In this document: positions 17,423 to 26,419 of the stretch, piece after piece
Layout: each line of letters opens with the position of its first letter
Numbering within the stretch: position 1 is the first letter of the stretch
Translations under genes and position numbers: made by a program
Assembly (NCBI GenBank): GCA_948467735.1
Contig: CAOKFN010000004.1
Coordinates: 62,001-126,000, forward strand
Direction of reading: 5' to 3'
Source of the DNA: an uncultured bacterium
Lineage (GTDB): Bacteria > Bacillota > Clostridia > Lachnospirales > Lachnospiraceae
Length of the DNA: 64,000 nucleotides
Notes under the pieces: generated by a model
The model's database searches: none
What the model saw: only the letters and a program-made list of their open reading frames with translations
Told to the model about the DNA's origin: nothing

Positions 17423-18307
17423 ATGAAATATAAAGATTTTGACGGACCGGCTGAAGAGCTGATTCGCCGAAAATTAAAAGAAATAGAGGAAACAGAACAT
17501 GTGAAGGTGCTTCATGCGGTGGAATCCGGCAGCAGGGCATGGGGATTTGCCTCGGCTGACAGCGATTATGACGTGCGCTTTATCTATGTAAGGCAGAAGG
17601 AAGATTATTTGTGCCTGCAGGACCGAAAGGATTTTATTGAATGGGAACTGGACGAAACTCTGGATATCAACGGCTGGGATCTGCAAAAGGCGCTGCGGCA
17701 TTTTCATAAATCCAATGCGGTGCTTTATGAATGGCTGGGTTCTCCGATCGTATATGATACGACTCCCGAATGGAAACGGGTGAAAAGTTCGGTAATTCAC
17801 TATTTTTCCTGCAAGGCAGCCATGTATCATTATTTCGCATCGGCTAATAAAAGTTATCTTACATGTCTGGGGAAAGAAGCAGACGGGATTTCCATGGAAG
17901 AAGAGCGTCCCATGGAAGAAAAGCATTCCATGGAAGAAGAGCATTCCATGGAAGAAAAAAATTCCATGATCAAATATAAAAAATATCTGTATATCCTGCG
18001 CCCCCTTCTGGCCTGCAGGTGGATCGAACAAAAAGCCTGTCCGCCGCCGGTGCCGTTTCAGCATCTGGCAGATGCGGTTCTGGAAGAATCCATGAAGCCC
18101 GTTGTGGAAAAGCTTCTGGAAGAAAAAATGCGTATGACGGAATCCCAAGAAGGAAAAAGAATATTGAAGCTGGATGCGTATCTTGCGGAGCAGCTGGAAT
18201 ATTACAAACAGAAAGCGCATTCCATGGAAGACGACAGGAAGGCGGATTGGGAAGAATTAAATCAGCTGTTTCTTGGAATCGTATCTTCTTTGGAAGGATT
18301 ATATTAA
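17423..18307 (+). CDS. nucleotidyltransferase-fold protein (YcgL/COG3541-like) with an 18 bp repeat array
   Basis: A 294-residue protein with the nucleotidyltransferase signature ESGSRAWGFASADSDYDVRF near residue 35, then FHKSNAVLYEWLGSP and CRWIEQK, typical of YcgL-like proteins. Residues about 156-183 are an inserted array (SMEEERPMEEKHSMEEEHSM) encoded by five 18 bp units, and another unit encodes HSMED near residue 268. The array lies between helices where family members have a loop, so the enzyme may tolerate it. The start follows AAGGAG. It is probably co-transcribed with the preceding nucleotidyltransferase gene. Confidence 0.8.
   Translation: MKYKDFDGPAEELIRRKLKEIEETEHVKVLHAVESGSRAWGFASADSDYDVRFIYVRQKEDYLCLQDRKDFIEWELDETLDINGWDLQKALRHFHKSNAVLYEWLGSPIVYDTTPEWKRVKSSVIHYFSCKAAMYHYFASANKSYLTCLGKEADGISMEEERPMEEKHSMEEEHSMEEKNSMIKYKKYLYILRPLLACRWIEQKACPPPVPFQHLADAVLEESMKPVVEKLLEEKMRMTESQEGKRILKLDAYLAEQLEYYKQKAHSMEDDRKADWEELNQLFLGIVSSLEGLY
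17889..17971 (+). repeat. 18 bp palindrome-core repeat array (5 units) inside a coding gene
   Basis: Cores start at 17892, 17910, 17928, 17946 and 17964, exactly 18 bp apart. The unit is about CATTCCATGGAAGAAGAG, with the palindrome TTCCATGGAA. It is read as (H/P)SMEE(E/K). A single further unit lies at 18219-18232 in the same gene. Confidence 0.9.
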
Positions 18308-18364
18308 GCAGCGGCGCAGACAGGACAATATGGAGCGGATTAAATAGAAGGGCAGGAAATTACT

Positions 18365-18460
18365 ATGAAAGCACATAAGTATTGGACAATAGGAATGATA
18401 CTCTGTATGATTATGACAATTTATACAGGACATAAGATGATTCACAGCCCGGCGGAGTAA
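18365..18460 (+). CDS. 31-residue single-helix membrane peptide (DUF6219-like)
   Basis: A short open frame reading MKAHKYWTIGMILCMIMTIY then TGHKMIHSPAE, a single hydrophobic helix between charged ends. AGGAAATTACT precedes the ATG. The KAHKYW start followed by one helix resembles small DUF6219-type membrane proteins of Lachnospiraceae, recalled from memory. It lies between the nucleotidyltransferase gene and nth. Too short for certainty. Confidence 0.45.
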   Translation: MKAHKYWTIGMILCMIMTIYTGHKMIHSPAE

Positions 18461-18543
18461 GCTTTTTATGAATGGCAGGTACCGCATGGATGGCAGGCTC
18501 TGCTTTAGGAAGGATACGATGTATTTTTAAAACGGAGGAACCA

Positions 18544-19185
18544 ATGACAAAAAAACAACGTGCGTTAGAAATCATAGATAGATTGAAAAAGGAGTATCCG
18601 GCGACGGATTGTACGCTTACCTATGACCAAGCTTGGAAGCTTCTTGTAAGCGTGCGGCTGGCGGCCCAGTGTACGGACGCCAGAGTGAACATTGTCGTAG
18701 AGAAACTGTATGAAAAATTCCCGGATGTAAACGCGCTGGCAGAAGCGCCCGTGGACGAAATCGAAACGCTTGTCCGTCCGTGCGGACTGGGCAGAAGCAA
18801 AGCGAGGGATATTAGCGCCTGCATGAAAATGCTCCGTGATACTTACGGCGGAAACGTTCCGAATGATTTTGATAAACTTCTGGCGCTGCCGGGGGTAGGA
18901 AGGAAAAGCGCCAACCTGATCATGGGAGACGTGTTCGGGAAACCTGCGATTGTAACAGACACACATTGCATTCGCCTGACTAATCGGATGGGATTGGTGG
19001 ACGGGATAAAAGAACCGGCAAAGGTCGAGAAGGCATTGTGGAAAATTATTCCTCCGGAAGAAGGAAATGATTTCTGCCATCGCCTTGTGGATCATGGCAG
19101 AGCCGTCTGCACTGCCCGGACAAAACCTCATTGTGAAGCCTGCTGTCTTTTGGAAATATGCAAAAGGACGGGAGTACCCACATAG
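18544..19185 (+). CDS. nth: endonuclease III (DNA glycosylase/AP lyase)
   Basis: A 213-residue protein that removes oxidised pyrimidines and cleaves at abasic sites in base-excision repair. The helix-hairpin-helix LPGVGRKSANLIMG contains the catalytic Lys, and the catalytic Asp is in VTDTHCIRLTNR. The C-terminal 4Fe-4S loop has Cys spaced C-x7-C-x2-C-x5-C, one residue longer in the first gap than in the E. coli enzyme. The ATG at 18544 follows ACGGAGG; a longer upstream frame lacks support. Length matches E. coli Nth (211). Confidence 0.93.
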   Translation: MTKKQRALEIIDRLKKEYPATDCTLTYDQAWKLLVSVRLAAQCTDARVNIVVEKLYEKFPDVNALAEAPVDEIETLVRPCGLGRSKARDISACMKMLRDTYGGNVPNDFDKLLALPGVGRKSANLIMGDVFGKPAIVTDTHCIRLTNRMGLVDGIKEPAKVEKALWKIIPPEEGNDFCHRLVDHGRAVCTARTKPHCEACCLLEICKRTGVPT

Positions 19186-19342
19186 TCCCAAAAAAACGGC
19201 GCAGGCAGAACAGAACTGTTCAAGCATGCCGAAGCATAAAATCAGCATTTACACAAATAGAACCTATGAGAATATGCTGGGATATACATTGGGAGTATCG
19301 CCTCTGCATAAAGTAAGGTAAGTTTATGTTGGGAGATTGCTT

Positions 19343-20479
19343 ATGGAAATCTATGTGGTAAAGCCGGGGGATAACGTGGACGGCATCGCGGCAGAGTTCG
19401 GCGTCAATGTAGAACAGATTATTTATGATAATCAGCTGGAATATCCTTATGCGCTGGCGATAGGGCAGGCGCTTTTGATTAACGAGTATGAAAGAAATGC
19501 TGATAGAGCCATATCCGTGAGCGGCTATGCCTATCCTTTCATCAGTCCATGGGTACTGGAGCAGACGCTGCCCTACCTGTCGGAGCTTCCGATTTTTTCC
19601 TATGGCTTTACAAAGGAAGGCCGGCTGCTTCCGCCCATTCATGGGGATGATATGTGGATGATTGCGGAAGCGGAACGTTTCGGAACTTTGCCGATACTGA
19701 CGCTGACTCCTTTGGGTCCAGATGGGAATTTTAATAATCAGCTGATTCATTCGGTGGTAAATAACACGGAGTACACAGATAGATTGATTCAAAATTTACT
19801 TGAAGTCATGGGTGAGAAAAAATATCAGGGGCTTGATATTGATTTTGAATATATTCTTGCAGAGGACAGGGACGCGTTTACCGCTTTTGTCCGAAAAACG
19901 GCGGAAGCCATGCGCGCAGACGGGTATCATACTTCAGTAGCGCTGGCGCCAAAGACAAGCGCCGACCAGCCGGGACTGCTATATCAGGGAAAAGATTATC
20001 GTGCTCTTGGAGAAGCGGCGGATCATGTACTTTTGATGACGTATGAATGGGGTTATACCTACGGCCCTCCCATGGCTGTAGCGCCCATTAATCAGGTGCG
20101 CAGGGTAGTAGAGTACGCATTGACGGAGATACCTGCCGCGAAGATAGATTTGGGAATTCCAAACTACGGGTATGACTGGCCCCTTCCATATGAAAGGGGC
20201 GTCACCAAAGCCGATACCATCGGGAACGTACAGGCTGTACGCATTGCTGTGGAACAAGGGGCTGAAATTATGTTTGATAATCTGGCAGAAAGCCCCTATT
20301 TTACCTATACCAGCGCCGGTGTTTCCCATGAAGTATGGTTTGAAGATGTGAGGAGCCTGCAGGCGAAATTTAACCTAATAAAAGAATATAATCTGCGCGG
20401 CTGCGGATACTGGCAGATTATGAAATGGTTCCGGGCAAATTGGGTATTGCTGCAGAATCAGTTTTATATTCTGAAATGA
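19343..20479 (+). CDS. LysM-GH18 protein, spore cortex-lytic/germination type (YaaH/SleL-like)
   Basis: A 378-residue protein. It has one N-terminal LysM (about residues 3-48, VVKPGDNVDGIAAEFGVN) without a signal peptide, then a glycoside hydrolase family 18 barrel with the catalytic GLDIDFEY motif (DxxDxE pattern) near residue 165. This layout is that of YaaH/SleL, spore N-acetylglucosaminidases acting on cortex fragments during germination; those usually have two LysM domains. Lack of a signal peptide fits spore-coat delivery from the mother cell. The ATG at 19343 follows GGGAGA; a TTG two codons earlier is less likely. Confidence 0.85.
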   Translation: MEIYVVKPGDNVDGIAAEFGVNVEQIIYDNQLEYPYALAIGQALLINEYERNADRAISVSGYAYPFISPWVLEQTLPYLSELPIFSYGFTKEGRLLPPIHGDDMWMIAEAERFGTLPILTLTPLGPDGNFNNQLIHSVVNNTEYTDRLIQNLLEVMGEKKYQGLDIDFEYILAEDRDAFTAFVRKTAEAMRADGYHTSVALAPKTSADQPGLLYQGKDYRALGEAADHVLLMTYEWGYTYGPPMAVAPINQVRRVVEYALTEIPAAKIDLGIPNYGYDWPLPYERGVTKADTIGNVQAVRIAVEQGAEIMFDNLAESPYFTYTSAGVSHEVWFEDVRSLQAKFNLIKEYNLRGCGYWQIMKWFRANWVLLQNQFYILK

Positions 20480-20534
20480 TAGTTACAGCTCAATTTCGGG
20501 AAAATAATTCATGATTCCATTTTAATAGTCTATC

Positions 20535-20596
20535 ATAACAGTTCAGCCTTGCGGCAGCGCCGATTCACGAATGAAACAGGAAGGCTGAACTGTTAT
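20535..20596. repeat. long inverted repeat after the LysM-GH18 gene
   Basis: A perfect 16 bp inverted repeat (20535-20550 with 20581-20596, arm ATAACAGTTCAGCCTT) with a 30-base loop. No T run follows, so it is not a standard terminator. It has the same geometry as the hairpin at 30422-30485 but a different sequence. Confidence 0.6.
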
Positions 20597-20624
20597 GTCC
20601 GCCCGATAAGTTAGATTGTGTAAC

Positions 20625-20653
20625 TTGACGAAAGTGTGTTTGTCTGCTATACT
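20625..20653 (+). promoter_or_regulatory. sigma-A promoter of the small membrane protein-yjjG pair
   Basis: TTGACG (20625-20630), a 17-base spacer and TATACT (20648-20653), 65 bases before the small membrane protein ATG. Confidence 0.8.
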
Positions 20654-20718
20654 TATAAACAATAGAATTGGCACGGCGCAGATGCCGCCAATAGATTGAC
20701 AGAAAAGAGGGAAAAGAG

Positions 20719-20871
20719 ATGCTTGTAAATTTTCTTAATTCATTTATGTCCTACTTTTTATTAATGGTGATAATCGTAGTAGTGGCAGGTGTTGCGACAG
20801 CTATTGGAATTACCATGGCTAAAAAAAAGAATGCTAATACTGTGTCGGCATCTGATCACGGTAAAAATTGA
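20719..20871 (+). CDS. 50-residue single-pass membrane protein
   Basis: A small protein with one strong hydrophobic helix (about residues 12-34) followed by a basic tail AKKKNANTVSAS. It is preceded by AGAGGGAAAAG, and its TGA overlaps the ATG of the nucleotidase gene (TGATG), so the two are translationally coupled. Similar short membrane proteins are widespread in Lachnospiraceae and, as I recall, are sometimes mislabelled vanadium nitrogenase in databases. Nothing here supports that name. The role is unknown; coupling suggests membrane association or regulation of the nucleotidase. Confidence 0.75.
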   Translation: MLVNFLNSFMSYFLLMVIIVVVAGVATAIGITMAKKKNANTVSASDHGKN

Positions 20872-21578
20872 TGGGCCGCTTTACAACAATTTGGTGGGAT
20901 GTGGACGGCACGCTTCTGGACTTTGTCTATTCCCAGAGATATGCAATTACGAAGTGCTTTCGCACCATCGGCCGTGAAATTACAGAAGACGAGATGAAAT
21001 TATACGCCCGGATTAACGACGATTATTGGAAACGCCTGGAACTAGGGGAGATTACCAAGAAAGAACTGCTGCCGGGCCGTTTTGTTACGCTGTTTTCGGC
21101 ATTGGGAATAGAGAATGTGGACGTAGAATCGTTTTGTCAGGAATATCAAAAGGCGCTTGGAAGCGTTTTTTCCTATTTGGATGATTCGCTGACCCTTTGC
21201 AGGAATCTGAGGGGGCGCGTAAAGCAATATGTGATTACCAATGGCGTTACTTCCACCCAATACAGCAAATTGAAGCTCTCCGGTCTTGCGGATGTAATGG
21301 ACGGCATTTTTATCTCTGAGCAGATAGGATTTCCTAAGCCGAATCCGGAATTTTTTGACTACTGTTTGGAACACATGGAAAAGGTACATTCCACGAAAGC
21401 ATTGGACAAGCGACGGATTCTGATTGTAGGCGATTCTCTAACCAGCGATATTAAGGGCGGAATTCAGGCAGGCATTCCCACCTGCTGGTATAATAACAAA
21501 GGAGCCGCCAACCATACATATTATAAACCGGATTACGAAATCAGCTGCCTGAATATGTTATATGATATTATACAATAA
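20871..21578 (+). CDS. HAD-superfamily pyrimidine nucleotidase (YjjG-like)
   Basis: A 235-residue HAD hydrolase: motif I WWDVDGTLLDF, motif II VITNGV, motif III KPNPEFF, motif IV VGDSLTSDIKGG. The cap domain size and the DVDGTLLDF start fit YjjG-type nucleotidases that dephosphorylate non-canonical pyrimidine nucleotides (house-cleaning). The ATG overlaps the stop of the small membrane protein gene. The following WYL regulator gene is 116 bases away. Confidence 0.85.
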   Translation: MGRFTTIWWDVDGTLLDFVYSQRYAITKCFRTIGREITEDEMKLYARINDDYWKRLELGEITKKELLPGRFVTLFSALGIENVDVESFCQEYQKALGSVFSYLDDSLTLCRNLRGRVKQYVITNGVTSTQYSKLKLSGLADVMDGIFISEQIGFPKPNPEFFDYCLEHMEKVHSTKALDKRRILIVGDSLTSDIKGGIQAGIPTCWYNNKGAANHTYYKPDYEISCLNMLYDIIQ

Positions 21579-21694
21579 AAATTCGCCGGTAGAATCTGCG
21601 CATTGATTCTATTGATGTGAATAAAAATAATGTAATAAAAAGTATTGGCAGATGCAGAAGACCTATTATGATATGTTTCCAAGGGGGAACGAAC

Positions 21695-22699
21695 ATGGCA
21701 AAGTCGGCGGGGCAGAAGCTGAAGCTTTTGTACCTCATTAAACTTCTATCGGAAAATACGGATGAAAACCACCCTGTAAGCACGGCGGAAATTATAGCAT
21801 ACCTTGGCGCCAACGGTATTCATTCCGAGCGAAAAAGCATATATGACGATATTGAGAAGCTGTGTGATTTCGGATATGACATTATTCAGGTACAAAGCAG
21901 GCTTGGAGGCGGCTACTATATGGCCGGCAGGGAGTTTGAATTGGCAGAATTAAAGCTGCTGGTGGACGCAGTGCAGTCTTCTCGCTTTATTACGACCCGG
22001 AAATCCCGAAGCTTAATTAAAAAACTGGAACAGATGGCGGGAAAGCACGACGCCGGAAAGCTGCAGCGGCAGGTATATGTGGCCGGACGTATCAAGACGG
22101 AAAACGAAAGCATTTATTACAGCATAGACAATATCCACAAGGCAATTCAGGAAAATCGGCAGATTTCATTTCAATATTTGGACTGGAATCTAAAAAAAGA
22201 GCTTGTCCCCAGACAAAACAGTGACAAAAAAGTAAGTCCATGGGCTTTAATCTGGCAGGATGAGAATTATTATCTGGCGGCCTTTGATCCTATAGACGGT
22301 ATCATGAAGCATTATCGGGTGGACAAGATGGGAAAGGTCAAAGTATTGAAGGAAGCCAGAGAGGGAATGGAGCAGTTTTCCAAGGTGGATCTGGCAGACT
22401 ATACCAACCAGACATTCGGTATGTATGGGGGGAAAGAAGAAATTGTGACAATGCAGTTTCCCAATCGGCTGGTGGGCGTAATTCTGGATCGTTTTGGGCG
22501 GGAAGCGGATATCCGGCCTATGACGGACCGGGTATTTCGTGTCCGCGCAAAAGTTGCTGTCAGCGGTCAGTTTTTTGGCTGGCTGGCAGGAATTGGCCGG
22601 GAAGCCGTCATTATAGGGCCGGCTTCTGTAAAGGAGCAATACAGAAAATGGCTGACGGATATTGTCACCACCATGCAGCTTACGGAGGAGCTGCCCTAA
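21695..22699 (+). CDS. WYL domain transcriptional regulator
   Basis: A 334-residue protein with an N-terminal winged helix (LKLLYLIKLLSE...VSTAEIIAYL, SERKSIYDDIEKL), a WYL domain (WALIWQDENYYLAAFDP, HYRVDKMGKVKVL) and a C-terminal WCX-like part. Such regulators sense small ligands or nucleic-acid damage products through the WYL domain. AAGGGGG precedes the ATG at 21695; the longer upstream frame has no ribosome site. It lies before nrdD on the same strand, 157 bases away, so control of nrd genes is possible but not shown. Confidence 0.88.
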   Translation: MAKSAGQKLKLLYLIKLLSENTDENHPVSTAEIIAYLGANGIHSERKSIYDDIEKLCDFGYDIIQVQSRLGGGYYMAGREFELAELKLLVDAVQSSRFITTRKSRSLIKKLEQMAGKHDAGKLQRQVYVAGRIKTENESIYYSIDNIHKAIQENRQISFQYLDWNLKKELVPRQNSDKKVSPWALIWQDENYYLAAFDPIDGIMKHYRVDKMGKVKVLKEAREGMEQFSKVDLADYTNQTFGMYGGKEEIVTMQFPNRLVGVILDRFGREADIRPMTDRVFRVRAKVAVSGQFFGWLAGIGREAVIIGPASVKEQYRKWLTDIVTTMQLTEELP

Positions 22700-22856
22700 G
22701 CGCGTTTGATAATTGCCCTCCTTGGAATACATAGACCGGGGAAACGAATTTTCAAACACGCCTTGGCAGAACTATACGCCCATATTATCGTGTCTGATGA
22801 CGGGGCGGATCAGAGCAGGAAATAACCGTTATGCAATTAGGAAAGGGATGGATACC

Positions 22857-25046
22857 ATGAGCAGTAATTTTGAACAGGCGGCGAGAGAAGATGTCAATTA
22901 CGGGGAAGAATTTTTACCCCGCAGGGAAGTATGCGTCATCAAGAAAGACGGAAGCAAAGAAGCTTTCAATGTGCAGAAAGTAATTAATGCCGTGGGAAAG
23001 AGCGCATACAGGGCGTTGACAAAATTTACATCAGCGGAAGAACGCCTTATCTGTCAATACGTGATTGATAAAGTAAATGAACTGGACTCTGCCGAAATCC
23101 CCATTCCTGTGATGCATAATATTGTGGAGAGCGCGCTGGAGCAGGTGAAGCCCGTGGTTGCCAAAAGCTATCGGGATTATCGCAATTACAAGCAGGATTT
23201 CGTCCGAATGCTGGATGACGTCTATAAAAAGAGCCAGTCCATCATGTATATCGGCGATAAGGAGAATGCCAACACGGATTCCGCACTGGTTGCCACCAAG
23301 AGAAGTCTGGTATTTAATCAGCTGAACAAGGAATTGTACCAAAAGTTCTTTATGACCACGGAGGAAATTCAAGCCTGCCGCGACGGATATATTTATGTTC
23401 ATGATATGTGTGCCAGACGGGATACCATGAACTGCTGCCTGTTTGATGTGCAGAATGTGCTGAGCGGCGGTTTTGAAATGGGAAACGTATGGTACAATGA
23501 GCCGAAAACGCTGGACGTCGCCTTTGATGTGATCGGCGACATTGTATTGAGCGCCGCCAGCCAGCAGTACGGCGGCTTTACGGTTCCCAGCGTGGATCTG
23601 ATTCTGGAGCCTTACGCGGAGAAATCCTACCGCCGTTATATAGAGAAATACCTGCGGCTCGGAATTGCCAAGGATACGGCAGAGAAGGAGGCTTACGCGG
23701 ATGTAGTACGGGAGTTCGAGCAGGGATTTCAGGGATGGGAATACAAATTCAACACCGTCGGAAGCAGCCGCGGGGACTATCCCTTTATCACCGTAACCGC
23801 GGGCACGGGGACGGGAAAATTCGCCCGGCTTGCCTCCATTACCATGCTGGAAGTAAGAAGAAAGGGGCAGGGCCGAAAAGAATGTAAGAAACCTGTACTG
23901 TTTCCGAAAATTGTATTTTTATATGACGAAAACCTCCATGGACCGGGAATGCCTTTGGAGGATGTATTTGAGGCGGGAGTAAAATGTTCGGCGAAAACCA
24001 TGTATCCCGATTGGCTGAGCCTGACCGGAAAAGGCTATGTGGCCAGCATTTACAAACAATACGGCCGAATCATCTCTCCCATGGGCTGTCGGGCATTCCT
24101 GTCTCCTTGGTACGAGCGGGGCGGAATGCATCCTGCCGACGAGAAGGACATGCCCGTATTCGTGGGACGGTTCAATATCGGCGCCGTCTCCCTCCATCTT
24201 CCCATGATTTTGGCAAGGGCAAGGAAGGAAAGCCGTGATTTTTATGAGGTTCTGGATTATTATCTAAACCTGATCCGGCAGCTTCATATCCGCACTTACG
24301 CTTATCTGGGAGAAATGCGTGCGTCCACGAATCCGCTGGCCTACTGTGAGGGAGGTTTTTTGGGAGGTCATTTAAAGCTGTCCGATAAAATTAAGCCTTT
24401 GTTGAAATCTGCCACCGCCAGCTTTGGCATCACTGCGCTGAATGAGCTGCAGGAATTATATAATAACAAATCCTTGGTGGAAGACGGTGAATTTGCCCTT
24501 GAGGTATTGGAATATATCAACAGCCGCGTGAATGAATTTAAAGAAGCGGACGGAAATCTTTATGCCATTTACGGTACGCCTGCGGAAAATCTCTGCGGGC
24601 TGCAGGTAAAACAGTTCCGCAATAAATATGGGATTGTGGAAGGCGTTTCCGACAGGGAGTACGTAAGCAACAGCTTTCATTGCCATGTGACGGAGGATAT
24701 CACCCCCATTCAAAAGCAGAATCTGGAAGAACGGTTCTGGAATCTGTGCAACGGCGGCAAGATTCAATACGTAAAATATCCCATAGACTACAATCTTGAG
24801 GCCATTAAGACTCTGATACACCGTGCGATGAAGATGGGATTTTACGAAGGCGTGAATCTATCCCTTGCTTACTGTGACGACTGCGGACATCAGGAGCTGG
24901 AGATGGATGTATGTCCGAAATGCGGAAGCCGCAATCTGACCAAAATTGACCGTATGAACGGTTATCTGTCCTATTCCCGCGTCCATGGGGATACTAGGTT
25001 AAACGATGCAAAAATGGCGGAAATCGCGGAAAGAAAGAGCATGTAG
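22857..25046 (+). CDS. nrdD: anaerobic ribonucleoside-triphosphate reductase
   Basis: A 729-residue class III ribonucleotide reductase, making dNTPs without oxygen through a glycyl radical. The N-terminal ATP-cone (about residues 20-110, VCVIKKDGSKEAFNVQKV) gives allosteric control. The C-terminal zinc site has CDDC and CPKC, and the glycyl-radical loop is RMNGYLSY. The active-site Cys region NLCGLQVKQF is present. The ATG at 22857 is chosen for spacing to AGGAAAGGG; an in-frame ATG nine bases upstream would sit on that site. It needs the activase NrdG encoded 156 bases downstream. Confidence 0.96.
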   Translation: MSSNFEQAAREDVNYGEEFLPRREVCVIKKDGSKEAFNVQKVINAVGKSAYRALTKFTSAEERLICQYVIDKVNELDSAEIPIPVMHNIVESALEQVKPVVAKSYRDYRNYKQDFVRMLDDVYKKSQSIMYIGDKENANTDSALVATKRSLVFNQLNKELYQKFFMTTEEIQACRDGYIYVHDMCARRDTMNCCLFDVQNVLSGGFEMGNVWYNEPKTLDVAFDVIGDIVLSAASQQYGGFTVPSVDLILEPYAEKSYRRYIEKYLRLGIAKDTAEKEAYADVVREFEQGFQGWEYKFNTVGSSRGDYPFITVTAGTGTGKFARLASITMLEVRRKGQGRKECKKPVLFPKIVFLYDENLHGPGMPLEDVFEAGVKCSAKTMYPDWLSLTGKGYVASIYKQYGRIISPMGCRAFLSPWYERGGMHPADEKDMPVFVGRFNIGAVSLHLPMILARARKESRDFYEVLDYYLNLIRQLHIRTYAYLGEMRASTNPLAYCEGGFLGGHLKLSDKIKPLLKSATASFGITALNELQELYNNKSLVEDGEFALEVLEYINSRVNEFKEADGNLYAIYGTPAENLCGLQVKQFRNKYGIVEGVSDREYVSNSFHCHVTEDITPIQKQNLEERFWNLCNGGKIQYVKYPIDYNLEAIKTLIHRAMKMGFYEGVNLSLAYCDDCGHQELEMDVCPKCGSRNLTKIDRMNGYLSYSRVHGDTRLNDAKMAEIAERKSM

Positions 25047-25202
25047 CATATTTCGCGTTCTTCCCCTAAGTTTCGGTTCGGGCAAAGTCTGTTAAGAAAT
25101 TTCCCGCTGCGCCGTTAAGCGGCATCCTATCCGCGGCGGAAATCAAAACGTCGGAGATTGGACGTCTGGCGCAATACTTTTAAATGCGGCAGGGAGGACG
25201 GT

Positions 25203-25763
25203 ATGAGATACCATAATATAACAAAGGACGATATGTTAAACGGAGACGGACTGCGGGTGGTGCTTTGGACCGCAGGCTGCAGCCATTGCTGCAGGGGATG
25301 TCAGAACCCCATAACATGGGATCCGGATGGGGGATTAATCTTTGATGCAAAAGCAAAGGAAGAAATATTTGAACAGCTGAATCAGGATTATATCTCAGGC
25401 ATTACTTTCTCCGGAGGAGACCCTCTGCATCCTGCCAACAGATTTGAGGTGCGGGAGCTAATGGCGGAGATTAAGGAGAAATATCCCTCCAAGACAATCT
25501 GGCTGTATACAGGAGAGCGCTGGGAGAATATTCTCCATTATCCGCTGCTGAAGTATGTGGATGTGCTGGTGGACGGAGAATTCATCATGGAGCAGAAGGA
25601 TGTGAAGCTTTTATGGAAGGGCAGCGCGAATCAGCGTGTGATTGACGTTCAGGAAACACTTGCCGGTTCCAATCCGCTGATTCCGGTACTGCACTGCGGA
25701 GATTACGAACAGGAATACAGGAAGACGCAAAAGCCGAACCATATCAGCGGATGCTGTGATTAG
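25203..25763 (+). CDS. nrdG: anaerobic ribonucleotide reductase activating protein (radical SAM)
   Basis: A 186-residue radical SAM activase that forms the glycyl radical on NrdD. The cluster motif is C-x3-C-x2-C (GCSHCCRGC), followed by NPITWD and FSGGDPLHP. Length and N-terminus (MRYHNITKDDMLNGDG) match clostridial NrdG. AGGGAGG precedes the ATG at 25203. It stands downstream of nrdD in the usual order. Confidence 0.96.
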   Translation: MRYHNITKDDMLNGDGLRVVLWTAGCSHCCRGCQNPITWDPDGGLIFDAKAKEEIFEQLNQDYISGITFSGGDPLHPANRFEVRELMAEIKEKYPSKTIWLYTGERWENILHYPLLKYVDVLVDGEFIMEQKDVKLLWKGSANQRVIDVQETLAGSNPLIPVLHCGDYEQEYRKTQKPNHISGCCD

Positions 25764-25811
25764 GCTTCATAATTTGATAAAATACGGAGACTCTGGCGGA
25801 ATAGGTGACAA

Positions 25812-26351
25812 ATGAAAAAAATTGCTCAATTTTTTAAGGTCAGTCCAAATATTTTTATGGATGCTGTGCGGGAAGGCTTCCCCTCTTATACGGAAGCGGA
25901 ACTAAAAAAAATGTATGAAGAAATATTGCTGCCCCGACGGGCCACCGTGGGCAGTGCCGGTTATGATTTTTTCGCCCCCTTTTCCTTTTCTCTGGCGCCT
26001 GCGGGAACAATCAAAATACCCACGGGAATTCGTGTGAGGATAGACGAAGGATGGGTACTGCAGCTTTATCCCAGAAGCAGTCTTGGATTTAGGTATCGCC
26101 TGCAGATGAATAACACTGTAGGAATTATCGACAGTGATTATTTTAATTCCGGAAATGAAGGCCATATTTTTATCAAGCTTACGAATGATACCAATGAGGG
26201 CAGAACCGTGAGTGTGACACAGGGAAGCGCGTTGGTACAGGGGATATTTCTGGAATACGGAATTACCGTGGATGATGCTGCGGAGGGAATACGCGACGGA
26301 GGCCTTGGCAGTACGAATCAAACAATCCCCGCTCCTTCTTCGCATAAATAG
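25812..26351 (+). CDS. dUTP diphosphatase (dUTPase)
   Basis: A 179-residue trimeric-type dUTPase that hydrolyses dUTP to dUMP. All five motifs are visible: SAGYDFFA, PRSSLGF, GIIDSDY, QGSALVQGIF and the C-terminal RDGGLGSTNQ. A 45-residue N-terminal region before motif 1 is longer than in the minimal enzyme. The neighbouring nrdD-nrdG fits a dNTP-supply cluster. It is 48 bases after nrdG and possibly co-transcribed. GGCGGAATAGGTG before the ATG is only a weak ribosome site. Confidence 0.88.
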   Translation: MKKIAQFFKVSPNIFMDAVREGFPSYTEAELKKMYEEILLPRRATVGSAGYDFFAPFSFSLAPAGTIKIPTGIRVRIDEGWVLQLYPRSSLGFRYRLQMNNTVGIIDSDYFNSGNEGHIFIKLTNDTNEGRTVSVTQGSALVQGIFLEYGITVDDAAEGIRDGGLGSTNQTIPAPSSHK

Positions 26352-26419
26352 CTTCCATTATGGCTATGCTAATTTCAAAGAAAACGGAAACAGCATAGCG
26401 GAAAGGAAGTTTACAATAT

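Noticed and set aside
17889..17971. Short regular repeats that could suggest a CRISPR array
   Set aside because: The 18 bp units abut each other without unique spacers, lie inside a reading frame, and no cas genes are present.
20719..20871. Small membrane protein resembling database entries named vanadium nitrogenase
   Set aside because: It is a 50-residue single-helix protein without metal ligands; the name would be a propagated mislabel.
22848..22856. Upstream ATG (22848) as the nrdD start
   Set aside because: It abuts the AAAGGG ribosome site with no spacing; the ATG at 22857 fits better.
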